Made by a program: the position numbers and the translations under genes. The notes below the pieces were generated by a model that saw nothing but the letters and a program-made list of their open reading frames with translations, searched no databases and was not told the DNA's origin. From Ferrimicrobium sp. (GTDB lineage Bacteria > Actinomycetota > Acidimicrobiia > Acidimicrobiales > Acidimicrobiaceae): a DNA stretch of 43,217 bases. Positions 26,726 to 35,546 of the stretch are shown here, piece by piece. Each line of letters starts with the position of its first letter. Position 1 is the first letter of the stretch. Where the stretch lies: positions 1 through 43,217 of the forward strand of contig NZ_DAHXOI010000020.1 in assembly GCF_027364955.1 (NCBI RefSeq). Reading direction: 5' to 3'.

Positions 26726-26776
26726 GGCAGGTAACCGTAGGTCTCCTTAGCGCTGGCGTGCACCTGCCTGAGGAGA
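26726..26776 (+). promoter_or_regulatory. Interleaved inverted repeats upstream of hisI-trpE
   Basis: In the 154-bp gap between the GroES-like gene and hisI, GGCAGGT (26726-26732) can pair with ACCTGCC (26762-26768). TCTCCTTAG (26742-26750) can pair with CTGAGGAGA (26768-26776, one G-T wobble). The order is A-B-A'-B', so the two helices form either a pseudoknot or alternative structures. No T-run follows. It may control expression of hisI-trpE separately from the genes upstream. Confidence 0.4.
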
Positions 26777-26819
26777 AGTTGAAGTGGTCACAGTGGGTGC
26801 TGTAGCCACCTGATGAGAG

Positions 26820-27197
26820 ATGGAGAGAATGGTGAGCGATGTGAGTATTGAGGGAGACGAGAAACTCATACCCGAGCTGATCTTCGATAGCCGGGGTCTG
26901 ATGCCAGCTATTGTCGTCGACAAAGAGGGGCAGGTGTTGATGCTTGCCTGGGTTGACCAGGAGGCGCTTCGTCGTATGTTGCGTGATGGCGAGACCTGGT
27001 TCTATTCACGTTCGCGCCAGGAGTATTGGCACAAGGGTGCCACCTCTGGCAACATCCAGGAGGTACTCTCCATCAGCGTTGACTGCGATGCCGATACCTT
27101 GCTGATCCAGGTTCACCAACATGGCCAAGGAGCCTGTCACACCGGTACCTATAGTTGCTTTTCCCGCTCACTGGCACACCGGGTTGGTCAGGCATGA
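26820..27197 (+). CDS. hisI: Phosphoribosyl-AMP cyclohydrolase
   Basis: Hydrolyses phosphoribosyl-AMP to ProFAR, the third step of histidine synthesis. The 125-aa protein has the family blocks LMLAWVD, WFYSRSRQEYWHKGATSGN and DCDADTLLIQVHQHGQGACHTG, which carry the zinc and magnesium ligands. There is no fused HisE (PRA-PH) domain, and hisE is not in the window. ATG 26829 and GTG 26832 are alternative starts close by; no clear ribosome binding site decides between them. Its stop overlaps the trpE start. Confidence 0.94.
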   Translation: MERMVSDVSIEGDEKLIPELIFDSRGLMPAIVVDKEGQVLMLAWVDQEALRRMLRDGETWFYSRSRQEYWHKGATSGNIQEVLSISVDCDADTLLIQVHQHGQGACHTGTYSCFSRSLAHRVGQA

Positions 27198-28711
27198 CCT
27201 TCGAAGAATTCCAGGAGGCTGCGAGGCAGTACCCTTTGGTGGCACTGACAGAGACGCTGATGGTGGATACCATCACCCCCGTAGCTGCCTTCGATGCGTT
27301 GGTGGGGCCCGACGGGGACGGGGTGATCTTCGAGTCCGTCGACCAAGTCGGTCGCTGGTCCCGCTTTTCCTTCGTGGGACGCGCGCCGATTGGTCGCATC
27401 CTGGTTCGAAGGGGTGCGATCGAAATCGACGGGCGGTTACCCATCTCCCCGCTGGCGGATGAAGGTATTTTTGACTATCTGAACCGGCTTACCAGCATGC
27501 TGGTGATGCAGCCGATGGATCCGATCCCTTTTGCTGGGGGGCTCCTGGGTTACCTTGGTTACGATGTCGTTCGCGAGATTGAGCCCACGATTACTGAGAC
27601 GGTCGAGGATGATCTCGGTCTGCCTGATGTACTGCTCTCGCTCATCGGCGAGCTGGTGGTCTTTGATCACTGGGCACAGACGGTGACGGTAGTGGTGAAT
27701 GTCTTGATCGAACCCGGTGGCGACGACGATGAGCAGTATCGATCGGCCTGCGCCGATCTCTCACGACTCGTCACTGAGTTCTGTCAGATTCGCTCTCGCC
27801 TGACGCCAGGCCGTGTGGAAGTCGGCAAGGGTGCCGAAGGCGATCTTCTCAACGACCACTCGACCGAGGCCTACGAAGCGATGGTCGAGCGCGCCAAGGA
27901 GTACATTCTCGCTGGCGATATCTTCCAGGTGGTGCTCTCGCGACGATTTGACTTTCCGTTACAGACCGACGCAATCTCGCTCTATCGGGCCCTTCGCGTG
28001 ACGAATCCAAGCCCGTATATGTATCTGCTGCAGTCCAGTGAGATCACTGTCGTAGGTTCCTCGCCAGAGGCACTGGTTACGGCGGATCGAAACGGATCAG
28101 TCATGGTCCGACCGATCGCAGGCACCCGGCCAAGAGGAGCGAGCGAGGAAGATGACGGGCGGTTGATCGCTGAACTCCAGGCCGACCCAAAGGAACGAGC
28201 CGAACATATCATGTTGGTGGACCTAGCGAGGAATGATGTTGGTAAGGTCGCCGAGTTCGGTTCAGTCCAGGTTGTCAACCTGATGATGCCAGAGTTGTTC
28301 GCGAGGGTGATCCATCTCACCAGCGAAGTTGTCGGGAGGTTGCGGCCGGGCGTCAGCCACGTTGACCTCCTGAAGGCGACACTTCCGGCGGGAACGTTGA
28401 GCGGGGCTCCCAAGGTACGCGCCATGCAGATTATCGATGAACTTGAGAGGACACGGCGTGGCGTCTACGGGGGAGTGGTGGGGTACTTCAGCGCCCACGG
28501 CAACCTTGATTTTGCGATTGCTATTCGGACAGCGGTAGTCGACCCGTCGGGGATGTGCCACCTACAGGCAGGTGCCGGTATCGTCGCTGATTCGGTGGCT
28601 CCCAACGAGGCAGCTGAGACGGTGGCCAAGGCCGCTGCTGTCGCGAGAGCGGTTCTCCTCGCCCGCGAATTGCGGGTACCTGAGACCAGGAGCGGGGCCA
28701 CTAAAGAGTAG
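27194..28711 (+). CDS. trpE: Anthranilate synthase component I
   Basis: Makes anthranilate from chorismate, with ammonia supplied by TrpG. The 505-aa chorismate-binding enzyme shows FESVDQVGRWSRFSF near residue 37, the tryptophan-binding feedback region; GSSPEALV; RPIAGTRPRG; DLARNDVGKV; LPAGTLSGAPKVRAM; and QAGAGIVADSVP-like C-terminal motifs. The frame is open to 27155, but ATG 27194 overlaps the hisI stop as ATGA and gives normal length. It is thus the last gene of the his operon rather than the first of a trp operon. trpG is not in the window. The 3' end overlaps convergent ygfZ by 11 bases. Confidence 0.94.
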   Translation: MTFEEFQEAARQYPLVALTETLMVDTITPVAAFDALVGPDGDGVIFESVDQVGRWSRFSFVGRAPIGRILVRRGAIEIDGRLPISPLADEGIFDYLNRLTSMLVMQPMDPIPFAGGLLGYLGYDVVREIEPTITETVEDDLGLPDVLLSLIGELVVFDHWAQTVTVVVNVLIEPGGDDDEQYRSACADLSRLVTEFCQIRSRLTPGRVEVGKGAEGDLLNDHSTEAYEAMVERAKEYILAGDIFQVVLSRRFDFPLQTDAISLYRALRVTNPSPYMYLLQSSEITVVGSSPEALVTADRNGSVMVRPIAGTRPRGASEEDDGRLIAELQADPKERAEHIMLVDLARNDVGKVAEFGSVQVVNLMMPELFARVIHLTSEVVGRLRPGVSHVDLLKATLPAGTLSGAPKVRAMQIIDELERTRRGVYGGVVGYFSAHGNLDFAIAIRTAVVDPSGMCHLQAGAGIVADSVAPNEAAETVAKAAAVARAVLLARELRVPETRSGATKE

Positions 28712-29585
28712 GTGTCTCCTTTGTGATCGTTTCGGTGATCAGAGCGGTCGGGATCGCCGTCGCGGGTCTTGCGTCGATCATCAGCCCGCTCTGCTGGCTG
28801 AACTTTCGTTTGACCCAACCGCTGATGACGACGGTAGTATCTTCGAGCAGGAGGGCACGGATCTCGCCGGCGTGGTCACCCGATGCGTCAACGAGGGGCA
28901 ACGGCGGTGCCGGCAGTGCGGCGATCGTCTCCAGGGAGGTGGGCACGAAGCGCTGTACGAATAATGAGATCGGAGGTTTTGCACCTCGTGAGTCCGTACG
29001 AGCGACGAGTTCCTGTCCTACGTAGCAGCCCTTGGTGAAACTTACCGCCGAGGCGACGAGCCCGGGCACGCTCGCCACAAGCAGCTCCCCGGGGGCGTCG
29101 GTGGGCAGATGGATCGCGAGTCGAGAGAGCCGCAGGTCTGAGAAGTGCTCCAGCGCGCCGGTGTCTCCAGTGGGTGCGAGAGCGGTCAGCGTGGCGTTAA
29201 GCGGCCAGAGGGGAGTCGCATCGGAGCTCGGAGTGGTCGCCCAGGCCAGATCTTCCTCGACGATGTCTGCCTTGATACGTATACGAAACTGGGTGAGGCG
29301 AACGCGGAGCTGGCTGAGGTGTTCTCGATAGGTAATGAGGCGCACGGCATCCGCATGCATCTCCTGTAAACTCACGATGGTGACAAGTTTTCCGTCTGGC
29401 GCACAGACGGCGGCAAGGAAGTGCGTAGCCGTGTCGAGATGTGCAAGATCGTTGGTGAGTTGACCCTGCAAGAAGCGATGGGCATCCGGTCCGGCTACCT
29501 GGAGTGATGCCAGGGGTACGGCGATGGTTTGGTCCGTGTCAGGTGTTGTGGGGGTCAGCCGGTGCCGAAGTGAAGGGGTAGTCAT
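28701..29585 (-). CDS. ygfZ: YgfZ/GcvT-like folate-binding Fe-S assembly protein
   Basis: A 294-aa tetrahydrofolate-binding protein related to GcvT that supports maturation or repair of certain Fe-S enzymes. The diagnostic KGCYVGQELVAR motif is present near residues 186-197. The N-terminal VAGPDAHRFLQGQLTNDL segment also fits the family. The gene is alone on its strand. TAGACT ten bases before ATG and no Shine-Dalgarno suggest a very short or absent leader. Confidence 0.9.
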   Translation of the reverse strand: MTTPSLRHRLTPTTPDTDQTIAVPLASLQVAGPDAHRFLQGQLTNDLAHLDTATHFLAAVCAPDGKLVTIVSLQEMHADAVRLITYREHLSQLRVRLTQFRIRIKADIVEEDLAWATTPSSDATPLWPLNATLTALAPTGDTGALEHFSDLRLSRLAIHLPTDAPGELLVASVPGLVASAVSFTKGCYVGQELVARTDSRGAKPPISLFVQRFVPTSLETIAALPAPPLPLVDASGDHAGEIRALLLEDTTVVISGWVKRKFSQQSGLMIDARPATAIPTALITETITKETPTL

Positions 29586-29595
29586 CCTGGGAATG

Positions 29596-29601
29596 AGTCT
29601 A
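29596..29601 (-). promoter_or_regulatory. Putative -10 box of ygfZ
   Basis: TAGACT on the minus strand lies ten bases upstream of the ygfZ ATG. With the usual 6-7 bases to the start site, the leader would be only about three bases. Confidence 0.35.
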
Positions 29602-29632
29602 CACCGTTGCGTTGAAGGGATTGGAGGTCAAG

Positions 29633-29797
29633 ATGTCCGCCCCCCATGCCGATAGCTGCGAGGTGGCTGATCCTTTGAGCGAGACGGTGTATGCAAGACC
29701 ACCGATGGCCGCATTGTGGGTGACCGATGAAATCGTTCGTCACAACATGGCGAACTACGGTGCGGACGAGGGTTGTTGGGCGTTGGCCAACTGGTGA
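29633..29797 (+). CDS. 54-aa protein translationally coupled to the GGDEF-EAL gene
   Basis: A short frame starting at ATG 29633 with a strong GGAGG (29623-29627) five bases upstream. It ends at TGA 29795-29797, overlapping the GTG start (29794-29796) of the large GGDEF-EAL gene. The product is acidic, soluble, has two Cys residues and four Pro, and has no family I recognise. The good ribosome binding site and the GTGA overlap argue that it is translated. It could be a genuine small partner protein or a leader that delivers ribosomes to the downstream gene, which has no ribosome binding site of its own. Confidence 0.55.
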   Translation: MSAPHADSCEVADPLSETVYARPPMAALWVTDEIVRHNMANYGADEGCWALANW

Positions 29798-32700
29798 GAA
29801 CGTTGTCGACCGTCGTACTGCGTCACTGGCGTCGTTGGGCTTACGCCATGGTGCTTATTCTGGTGTCGACCGGTGCAATCGTCGCTGCTTCGTGGTCCTA
29901 CTCAACTGCTCGTCAGACGGTGACCGAAAGAAGCAGGGCGGCGGGCGTAGGAGCCCTCGATGACGCCTCTGCTCACCTCACACGTGAGGTTGATGCCCTG
30001 GTGGCCCAGATGCAGTTCGTTGGCCTTGTTGCCTTTCGTTCCCCGGCAAATGCAGTAACTCCTGTCGAGCTGAGCATGATCTTTACTCGGTTTGCTCGGT
30101 CGTCGAAGGAGCTGGCTGGATTAGCGTTGATCAGTGACGATCACCGTGTCCTCTGGTCCTATGGCGTGCTGGAACACCAAAGGTTGGGGCCACTGACCGA
30201 GAGAGTGGCTAGCGATCCCGGGCTGGCGGCAGGGCGCCTCACGGCTGTGAGGGGTCGCCTTCATCTGCTCATCGACCTACAGATTGGCGAAGGGAACGCT
30301 CACGCGAGAGGATCGGTCGTTGGCGAGCTAGCGTTGGTGAGTCCACTCGCAAAAGCGGATGCGCAACGTATCTATCTGCTACAGCGTGGGTCGCCGACAT
30401 TGGTGATCACCGACAACGGCGTACACGTGGAGGCGGTGCCATCGACCTATGTCGTTTTCCCGTCGCTCCAATCGGCACTACCCGAGGTCAAACTCGTGGC
30501 AGGCATCTCCTCGCAGGCTCTCAGTGAGGAGACTCGTCGGGCGACGACGGGACCACTGGTCGTGATTGCGTTGGCGTGGTTTGCATTGGTGGGTCTCGGG
30601 TTCGTCGCTGTGGAGTTGATCTACGCTGCCAAAGCAAGTCAGGTGACGAGCAGAGAGAATATGAGGTTGGCCGAGTTGCACCGTCGACTCTCGGAACTGG
30701 TATTGGCCCATAAGGAGCTCGGGCCGTTGTTCCGAGACGTTTGCACTGTTCTGCAGGAGTTCACGGATGCGAAGTTGGTGACCATTGACGTGACTCCGGA
30801 GCACGCCGCATTATGGGGCCTCGGTGCGGTCAACACAAGCACGGCCCCATCCTGGTTGCGTTCGACAGTGAAGCCCTCCGCGCCGAGTGACGGCCGCGTG
30901 TGGATTGGAGGTAGCAGCCCGACACACCAGCGTTACTATCGTTGGGGCATTGGTGGTGGATCGTCGACGATTGGTGACCTTTTGGTCATGAGTCCGAGCC
31001 GCGCAAGTGAGGATCAGATCCAAAGTATCAATCTCGATATCCTCGACGTTGCTATTGAGCGAGCAAATGCGATGGCGCAACGCGATGACATGGCTGCTGC
31101 TGTGAAGACTATCGATGTCGGTGTGGCCATCTTTGGAAGTGATGGTCTGTTGCGGTGGGCGAACCGTTGTTGGTATTCGTTGTTGGGAGTCGGGCCAGAG
31201 TATGCGATCCCCATACGTTTACCCGCATTGGTCGCTGGAGAGGTGGGCCAAGAGGTCGCTGCGTTGCTGGCACAAGTAGCGACGAATCCGGGCCAAAAGC
31301 TCCAGCGTGAGGTGCCATTGCGTCGGTTATCCGATCAATCCACTTTTTGGGCTTCGTTGACCGTTGCCATCGTCGCAGATCGGGTAGATGGCTCACTTAC
31401 TCGTAGCGCGGTCGTGCTGTTGCGTGATGCCACTGAAGCTCATGAGTCATCGGAGTCGTTGCAGTTTCAGCTCGAGCACGATTCCTTGACGGGTACGCTG
31501 TCGCGGTCTGCGATCGAGGCCAAGGCAGCGGCGATTATTGCTGGTGACCCGGATTCGAACGCTGGCTTTGCTCTTGCGATCCTTGACGTCGATAACTTTA
31601 AGCTCGTCAATGACACCTGGGGTCATGCCTTTGGTGATGAACTCCTGGTTGGCATCGGGCATCGATTGCAGGAGAACCTTGGGCAAGCCCATAGTGTCGG
31701 CCGCTTCGGTGGCGATGAGTTTGTACTGATCTTCTGTCTGAGTAGTGCCAGCTTGGCACAGTGCGTCGAAGCAGTCAGGCAAGCGTTGGATACCCCCTTT
31801 GCTATCGATGATGATCTTTCGATCTTCGTACGCGCGAGCATGGGTATCGCTCAGTACCCGACGGACGCGGTAGTCCTCGATCAACTCTTGCGGGAGGCTG
31901 ATCGAGCGCTCTATCATGTGAAGAATCATCTGAAGACCTCTGACGAGAAGACCTCTGACGAGAAGACCTCTGACGAGAAGACCTCTGACGAGAAGACCTC
32001 GGATGAGAAAGAGAACCGGTGGTGGCTGTCACGATCCGAACTTGAGGTTTCAGAGTCTACCGAATACGATCCTTGGTCGGTTGCAAGTGCCCAAGCGCTG
32101 GATCGCTGCTCGGGAATCTTTGCGACGTTGATGGAGGTGATTGAGATACGGCTGCGCGAGCGCCTCGACCCGAGCCAAGCACTACCCCTCGATGCTGCGA
32201 ACAATGACTGGGTCCGACTGCACTGCCGCCTGCTAACGAGTGCTCTTGACCCCACTGCCGTGCCAGCTTTGTTGCAGGTCGCCGTGGAGGCTGCGGGTGC
32301 GGAGCTTGAGATAGCAAATGCCGATCGAGAGCTACTCTCCTTGAGCAGTTCGATTGTCACATCGGCAATCCTGGACGACCGCGTGGGGCCAATGATCGCA
32401 GCTCGGGAACGTCGCCTCGTGGTGGAGCTCATCCGACGTCGTTTTGATTGGGTTGTCGAATATGAGCGCGTAGCGATGGCCCAGGTACGTGGGACCTACT
32501 TGGTGGGGGCCATGGGGGCGCCGCTGCACGAACATGCGAGCTGGGATGCGTTTCTTGACGCGACGTTGGATGGAGTGGTCGGACTGCCTGGCGTGCGAGG
32601 AGCGGTTTTTAGTCTTTCTCCTTCCCATGTGGTGGACGGTTTGCGGTATCTCGGAGGCGATCTCGCTTCCCAGCTCAGGGCGTGGTTCAGCGAGAACCGT

Positions 32701-34116
32701 GAGGCGTCAGCTATCTTTGACCTTTCGCAACGGCAGGGACCTGGTGATGGTGTCCATGCATGGGAGACCAACACCATCGTTCGGGTTCGTGATGCGCTGG
32801 TGGCGGAGCAGTATCGACCATGGCGGCCGCTCGTCTCACGATTTGGGTTCCGTTCCTTGGCCATCGTGCCGATCATGGCGGGAGTCGAGGCGGTCGGGCT
32901 CTGTACGATTTTTGGCAGTTATACCAACCAATTTGAGGGCAGAACGCCTGATGAGTTCCTGGTGGGACTCCAACACACCTTGGAGACGGGTTGGATACGC
33001 CTGCATGGTCACAATGTGACCTTGACTGGAGAGAAGGTTCAGCGCTATCGTAAGGCGCTCAGCCAGGGAGGACTCCGGGAGCATCTGCAACCTCTCCTCG
33101 ATCTCACCACTGCGACGGTGACGCGCGCTGAGGTCCTAGCCCGTCTGAAGGTCGGAGCTGAAGGTTTGGCTCTGCCAGGCGAGTTTTTGCCAGCCTTTGG
33201 ACCAGCGGAGCTCTCTCGACTCTTTGTGGATTCACTCAGGCGCACCATCGAATGGCATCAACGCTGGGTTGCGAGCGGATTGACCATGGGGGTTTCCATC
33301 AATGTCCCCGCCGATGTTCTTGGTGATGCACGTCTGCGGGAGGAGCTCGCGGCTGCTCGCATGAGTTGTAATGGGGATCTCTCTTGGCTGATGCTCGAGC
33401 TCCTCGAGAGTGATCATCTCACTGAGGAGGTATCGGAGGTGGTCAAAACACTCGCTGCGGAGGGTATCAGCTTTGCTATCGATGATCTGGGGACAGGGTA
33501 CTCAAACCTCAGTAGACTCGTGGATCTCCCTTTTTCGCAGATCAAACTCGATCGATCGATCGTGCAGCGACTCTGGAGTCGCCCTCTCTCGACACTTGCC
33601 ATCGTCGATAGTGTGATCCAGGCAGGACATGAAGCTCGACGCACAGTCGTGCTCGAAGGGATCGAACGACGTGAGCTTTTAGAGGTCGCGGCGATCTTGG
33701 GGGCAGATTATGCCCAAGGATTCGCGATCGCTCGACCGATGCCCGCGGTGGAGTTCGAGCCATGGCTACAACAACCCATCGATCGTCAGAGCCGTTCGGA
33801 CAGTAGCTCGACGTTCGGGGTACAGGTGAACTCCATTCTCGGCGCTATCGCCTATATCTGGCGCGAGGTGCATCGCCATGGTGATCACGTCGCACAAGCA
33901 TGGGGAGATTGCCCTGTCGAGGCCTATCTGCGGGGGACCTATGGTGTGAAGTCACCCGTCGTTGTGTTGCATCGTCGACTGCACACAGAGGGACTGGTCG
34001 CCTCCTCGACCTATCAGGATCTCCTGGGAGAGCTGGATCGCCGTCAACGAGCGTTGCTCTCTGGTGAAGACACAGGGAGTGAGCGAATGGCACCTGACGG
34101 AGTATCGGTTGGCTGA
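29794..34116 (+). CDS. Membrane-bound sensor GGDEF-EAL protein
   Basis: A 1440-aa bifunctional c-di-GMP enzyme. Two membrane helices (about 16-37 and 254-280) flank an extracytoplasmic sensor of about 215 residues. Inside the cell follow a GAF-like region, a PAS-like region (about 425-560), a GGDEF domain with intact GGDEF at 639-643 but no RxxD inhibition site, and five TSDEK repeats (715-739). Next come a helical region, a second GAF-like domain (about 930-1070) and an EAL domain with EVL at 1113-1115, DD at 1230-1231 and a retained KLD and LEGIE. A C-terminal domain has His1360, Cys1373, His1393 and His1397, spaced roughly like a CZB zinc domain. GTG 29794 is preferred over TTG 29773 because it overlaps the upstream stop. 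Net activity is unknown. The 3' end overlaps the kinase gene by 73 bases. Confidence 0.88.
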   Translation: MRTLSTVVLRHWRRWAYAMVLILVSTGAIVAASWSYSTARQTVTERSRAAGVGALDDASAHLTREVDALVAQMQFVGLVAFRSPANAVTPVELSMIFTRFARSSKELAGLALISDDHRVLWSYGVLEHQRLGPLTERVASDPGLAAGRLTAVRGRLHLLIDLQIGEGNAHARGSVVGELALVSPLAKADAQRIYLLQRGSPTLVITDNGVHVEAVPSTYVVFPSLQSALPEVKLVAGISSQALSEETRRATTGPLVVIALAWFALVGLGFVAVELIYAAKASQVTSRENMRLAELHRRLSELVLAHKELGPLFRDVCTVLQEFTDAKLVTIDVTPEHAALWGLGAVNTSTAPSWLRSTVKPSAPSDGRVWIGGSSPTHQRYYRWGIGGGSSTIGDLLVMSPSRASEDQIQSINLDILDVAIERANAMAQRDDMAAAVKTIDVGVAIFGSDGLLRWANRCWYSLLGVGPEYAIPIRLPALVAGEVGQEVAALLAQVATNPGQKLQREVPLRRLSDQSTFWASLTVAIVADRVDGSLTRSAVVLLRDATEAHESSESLQFQLEHDSLTGTLSRSAIEAKAAAIIAGDPDSNAGFALAILDVDNFKLVNDTWGHAFGDELLVGIGHRLQENLGQAHSVGRFGGDEFVLIFCLSSASLAQCVEAVRQALDTPFAIDDDLSIFVRASMGIAQYPTDAVVLDQLLREADRALYHVKNHLKTSDEKTSDEKTSDEKTSDEKTSDEKENRWWLSRSELEVSESTEYDPWSVASAQALDRCSGIFATLMEVIEIRLRERLDPSQALPLDAANNDWVRLHCRLLTSALDPTAVPALLQVAVEAAGAELEIANADRELLSLSSSIVTSAILDDRVGPMIAARERRLVVELIRRRFDWVVEYERVAMAQVRGTYLVGAMGAPLHEHASWDAFLDATLDGVVGLPGVRGAVFSLSPSHVVDGLRYLGGDLASQLRAWFSENREASAIFDLSQRQGPGDGVHAWETNTIVRVRDALVAEQYRPWRPLVSRFGFRSLAIVPIMAGVEAVGLCTIFGSYTNQFEGRTPDEFLVGLQHTLETGWIRLHGHNVTLTGEKVQRYRKALSQGGLREHLQPLLDLTTATVTRAEVLARLKVGAEGLALPGEFLPAFGPAELSRLFVDSLRRTIEWHQRWVASGLTMGVSINVPADVLGDARLREELAAARMSCNGDLSWLMLELLESDHLTEEVSEVVKTLAAEGISFAIDDLGTGYSNLSRLVDLPFSQIKLDRSIVQRLWSRPLSTLAIVDSVIQAGHEARRTVVLEGIERRELLEVAAILGADYAQGFAIARPMPAVEFEPWLQQPIDRQSRSDSSSTFGVQVNSILGAIAYIWREVHRHGDHVAQAWGDCPVEAYLRGTYGVKSPVVVLHRRLHTEGLVASSTYQDLLGELDRRQRALLSGEDTGSERMAPDGVSVG
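31936..32010 (+). repeat. Five 15-bp tandem repeats encoding TSDEK
   Basis: The first four units are identical and the fifth differs at three bases. They encode a charged flexible linker just after the GGDEF domain. The unit is a multiple of three, so slippage would change linker length without breaking the frame. Confidence 0.95.
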
Positions 34117-35546
34117 GAGGTGGTCGTTGCGACACGAGGAATGGTGATCACGAAGCGCGTCCCTCTGTCGAGGTGAACGGGTGAATCGACTTGCACCTCG
34201 AGCCCCATGTGGCCCGCCAAGCGGCCGACGATGAGAAGTCCGAGACCGCTGCCGACGGTACCATCTCTGCCTGGCGTTGGGTTCAGTTGATGGTAAAAAA
34301 GCTTGTCACGTAGATCCGATGGCAGTCCGCCTCCATCGTCGGTGATCGTCACGTTGATCGCATTCGGGGTTGGCGCCAGCCGAATCTCAACCTCATGAAC
34401 GGCGTACTTGAGCGCGTTATCGAGAAGATTTCCTAACAGTTGGAGCAGGCGCTCTGGGTCCACCTGAACGATTGCGGGCGGTGACATAGGTTGCATAGTA
34501 AGAGAGACGGCATTGCGTTGTGCGCGAGGGCTCACCGCCTCCACGAGGTGTTCCAATAGGGCAGTAAGGTCAATCTGTTGTGGTTCGAGGGTGTAGTCGC
34601 TCGCGCGCAGGCGTGCAAGGGCGATCAGGTCGTTGATGAGTCGTTCGATTCGCTGGGCTTCGCGCTCGATGGTCCGTGCTGCCTCCGCTGGAGAGGCAAC
34701 CGCTTCGTCGATGATCGCCTCAGCGAAGCCTCTGATCGAGGTCAAGGGTGTACGCAAGTCGTGAGAGATGGCGAGGATGTAGGTTGACTCGACCTCATTA
34801 GCGGCCTTCAAGGAGGTGATCATGGAAGAGATGGCGTCGTCGAGGTTGGCCAGTTCGGATTCGCGTGGTTTCTCGATGGGTGCCTCGTCATCGAGATGAC
34901 CGGAGGCGATTCGCCGCGAGCGTGTCACGAGAAGATCGAGGGTTCGCGAGATGTGCGCCGTGTAGTGATCAGAGATCGAGACGGCGACGATTGCGGTGAT
35001 GAGAACTGCGCCCACAACAAAGATGACCGGGCCCTCGATGGAGGGTAGAGGGTGCGTCAAGATGAGAGCAAACGAGTGCGAAGTGATGGTCAAGGGGTGG
35101 CTGCGAAACGAGAACGGAGTGGTGACTGGGTAGGCGAGAAAGACCTCGTTGCCGATGACGCCTGACTGGTAATGACCGGACACGAGCGATGCAAAGTTAA
35201 TCGTCGATGGCGTGATTGGGTGTGGCAGTGCCACGAGCGGCTGATTGGAGCGACTCAACGGGACAAGGTGTAGTCGACCGACACCAGCTGTGGCAAGAAA
35301 CGGGTGGACGAATCGATGGTTCGCGCGTTCGAATAAAATCGCAAGTGCGCTCGCTGTACGCAGCAGAAATGCCTGTGTTTGGTGAACCGAGACCTCGCGA
35401 CTGATGGCCAAGGTCCCCAGGCCACCGATCAGCACCGTGACGACAGCGGTCACAAGTAGGCCAAAGCGAACGGTCGCACGGATGCTGTTGGAAGACTTAG
35501 GCCAGGCGATAACCGACCCCCCAGACGGTGGTGATGGGTAGTGCAT
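34044..35546 (-). CDS. Membrane sensor histidine kinase
   Basis: A 500-aa two-component kinase. Two membrane helices (about 29-49 and 172-192) bound an extracytoplasmic sensor of about 120 residues. A HAMP region, the phosphoacceptor His262 in ISHDLRTPLTSIRGF, the N box NLLDNALKYA, and the ATP-lid motifs DDGGGLP and GSGLGLLIV follow. The frame is open to 35585. The chosen ATG 35546 already overlaps the response-regulator gene by 50 bases, and no better start lies nearer its stop. The C-terminal tail after VITIP is unstructured. It is the third gene of a transporter-regulator-kinase operon. The signal sensed is unknown. Confidence 0.87.
   Translation of the reverse strand: MHYPSPPSGGSVIAWPKSSNSIRATVRFGLLVTAVVTVLIGGLGTLAISREVSVHQTQAFLLRTASALAILFERANHRFVHPFLATAGVGRLHLVPLSRSNQPLVALPHPITPSTINFASLVSGHYQSGVIGNEVFLAYPVTTPFSFRSHPLTITSHSFALILTHPLPSIEGPVIFVVGAVLITAIVAVSISDHYTAHISRTLDLLVTRSRRIASGHLDDEAPIEKPRESELANLDDAISSMITSLKAANEVESTYILAISHDLRTPLTSIRGFAEAIIDEAVASPAEAARTIEREAQRIERLINDLIALARLRASDYTLEPQQIDLTALLEHLVEAVSPRAQRNAVSLTMQPMSPPAIVQVDPERLLQLLGNLLDNALKYAVHEVEIRLAPTPNAINVTITDDGGGLPSDLRDKLFYHQLNPTPGRDGTVGSGLGLLIVGRLAGHMGLEVQVDSPVHLDRGTRFVITIPRVATTTSQPTDTPSGAIRSLPVSSPESNAR

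Noticed and set aside
32489-33019. 176-codon plus-strand frame inside the GGDEF-EAL gene
   Set aside because: It is an alternative frame of the large gene, and its product is Arg/Ser/Trp-rich without a recognisable fold.
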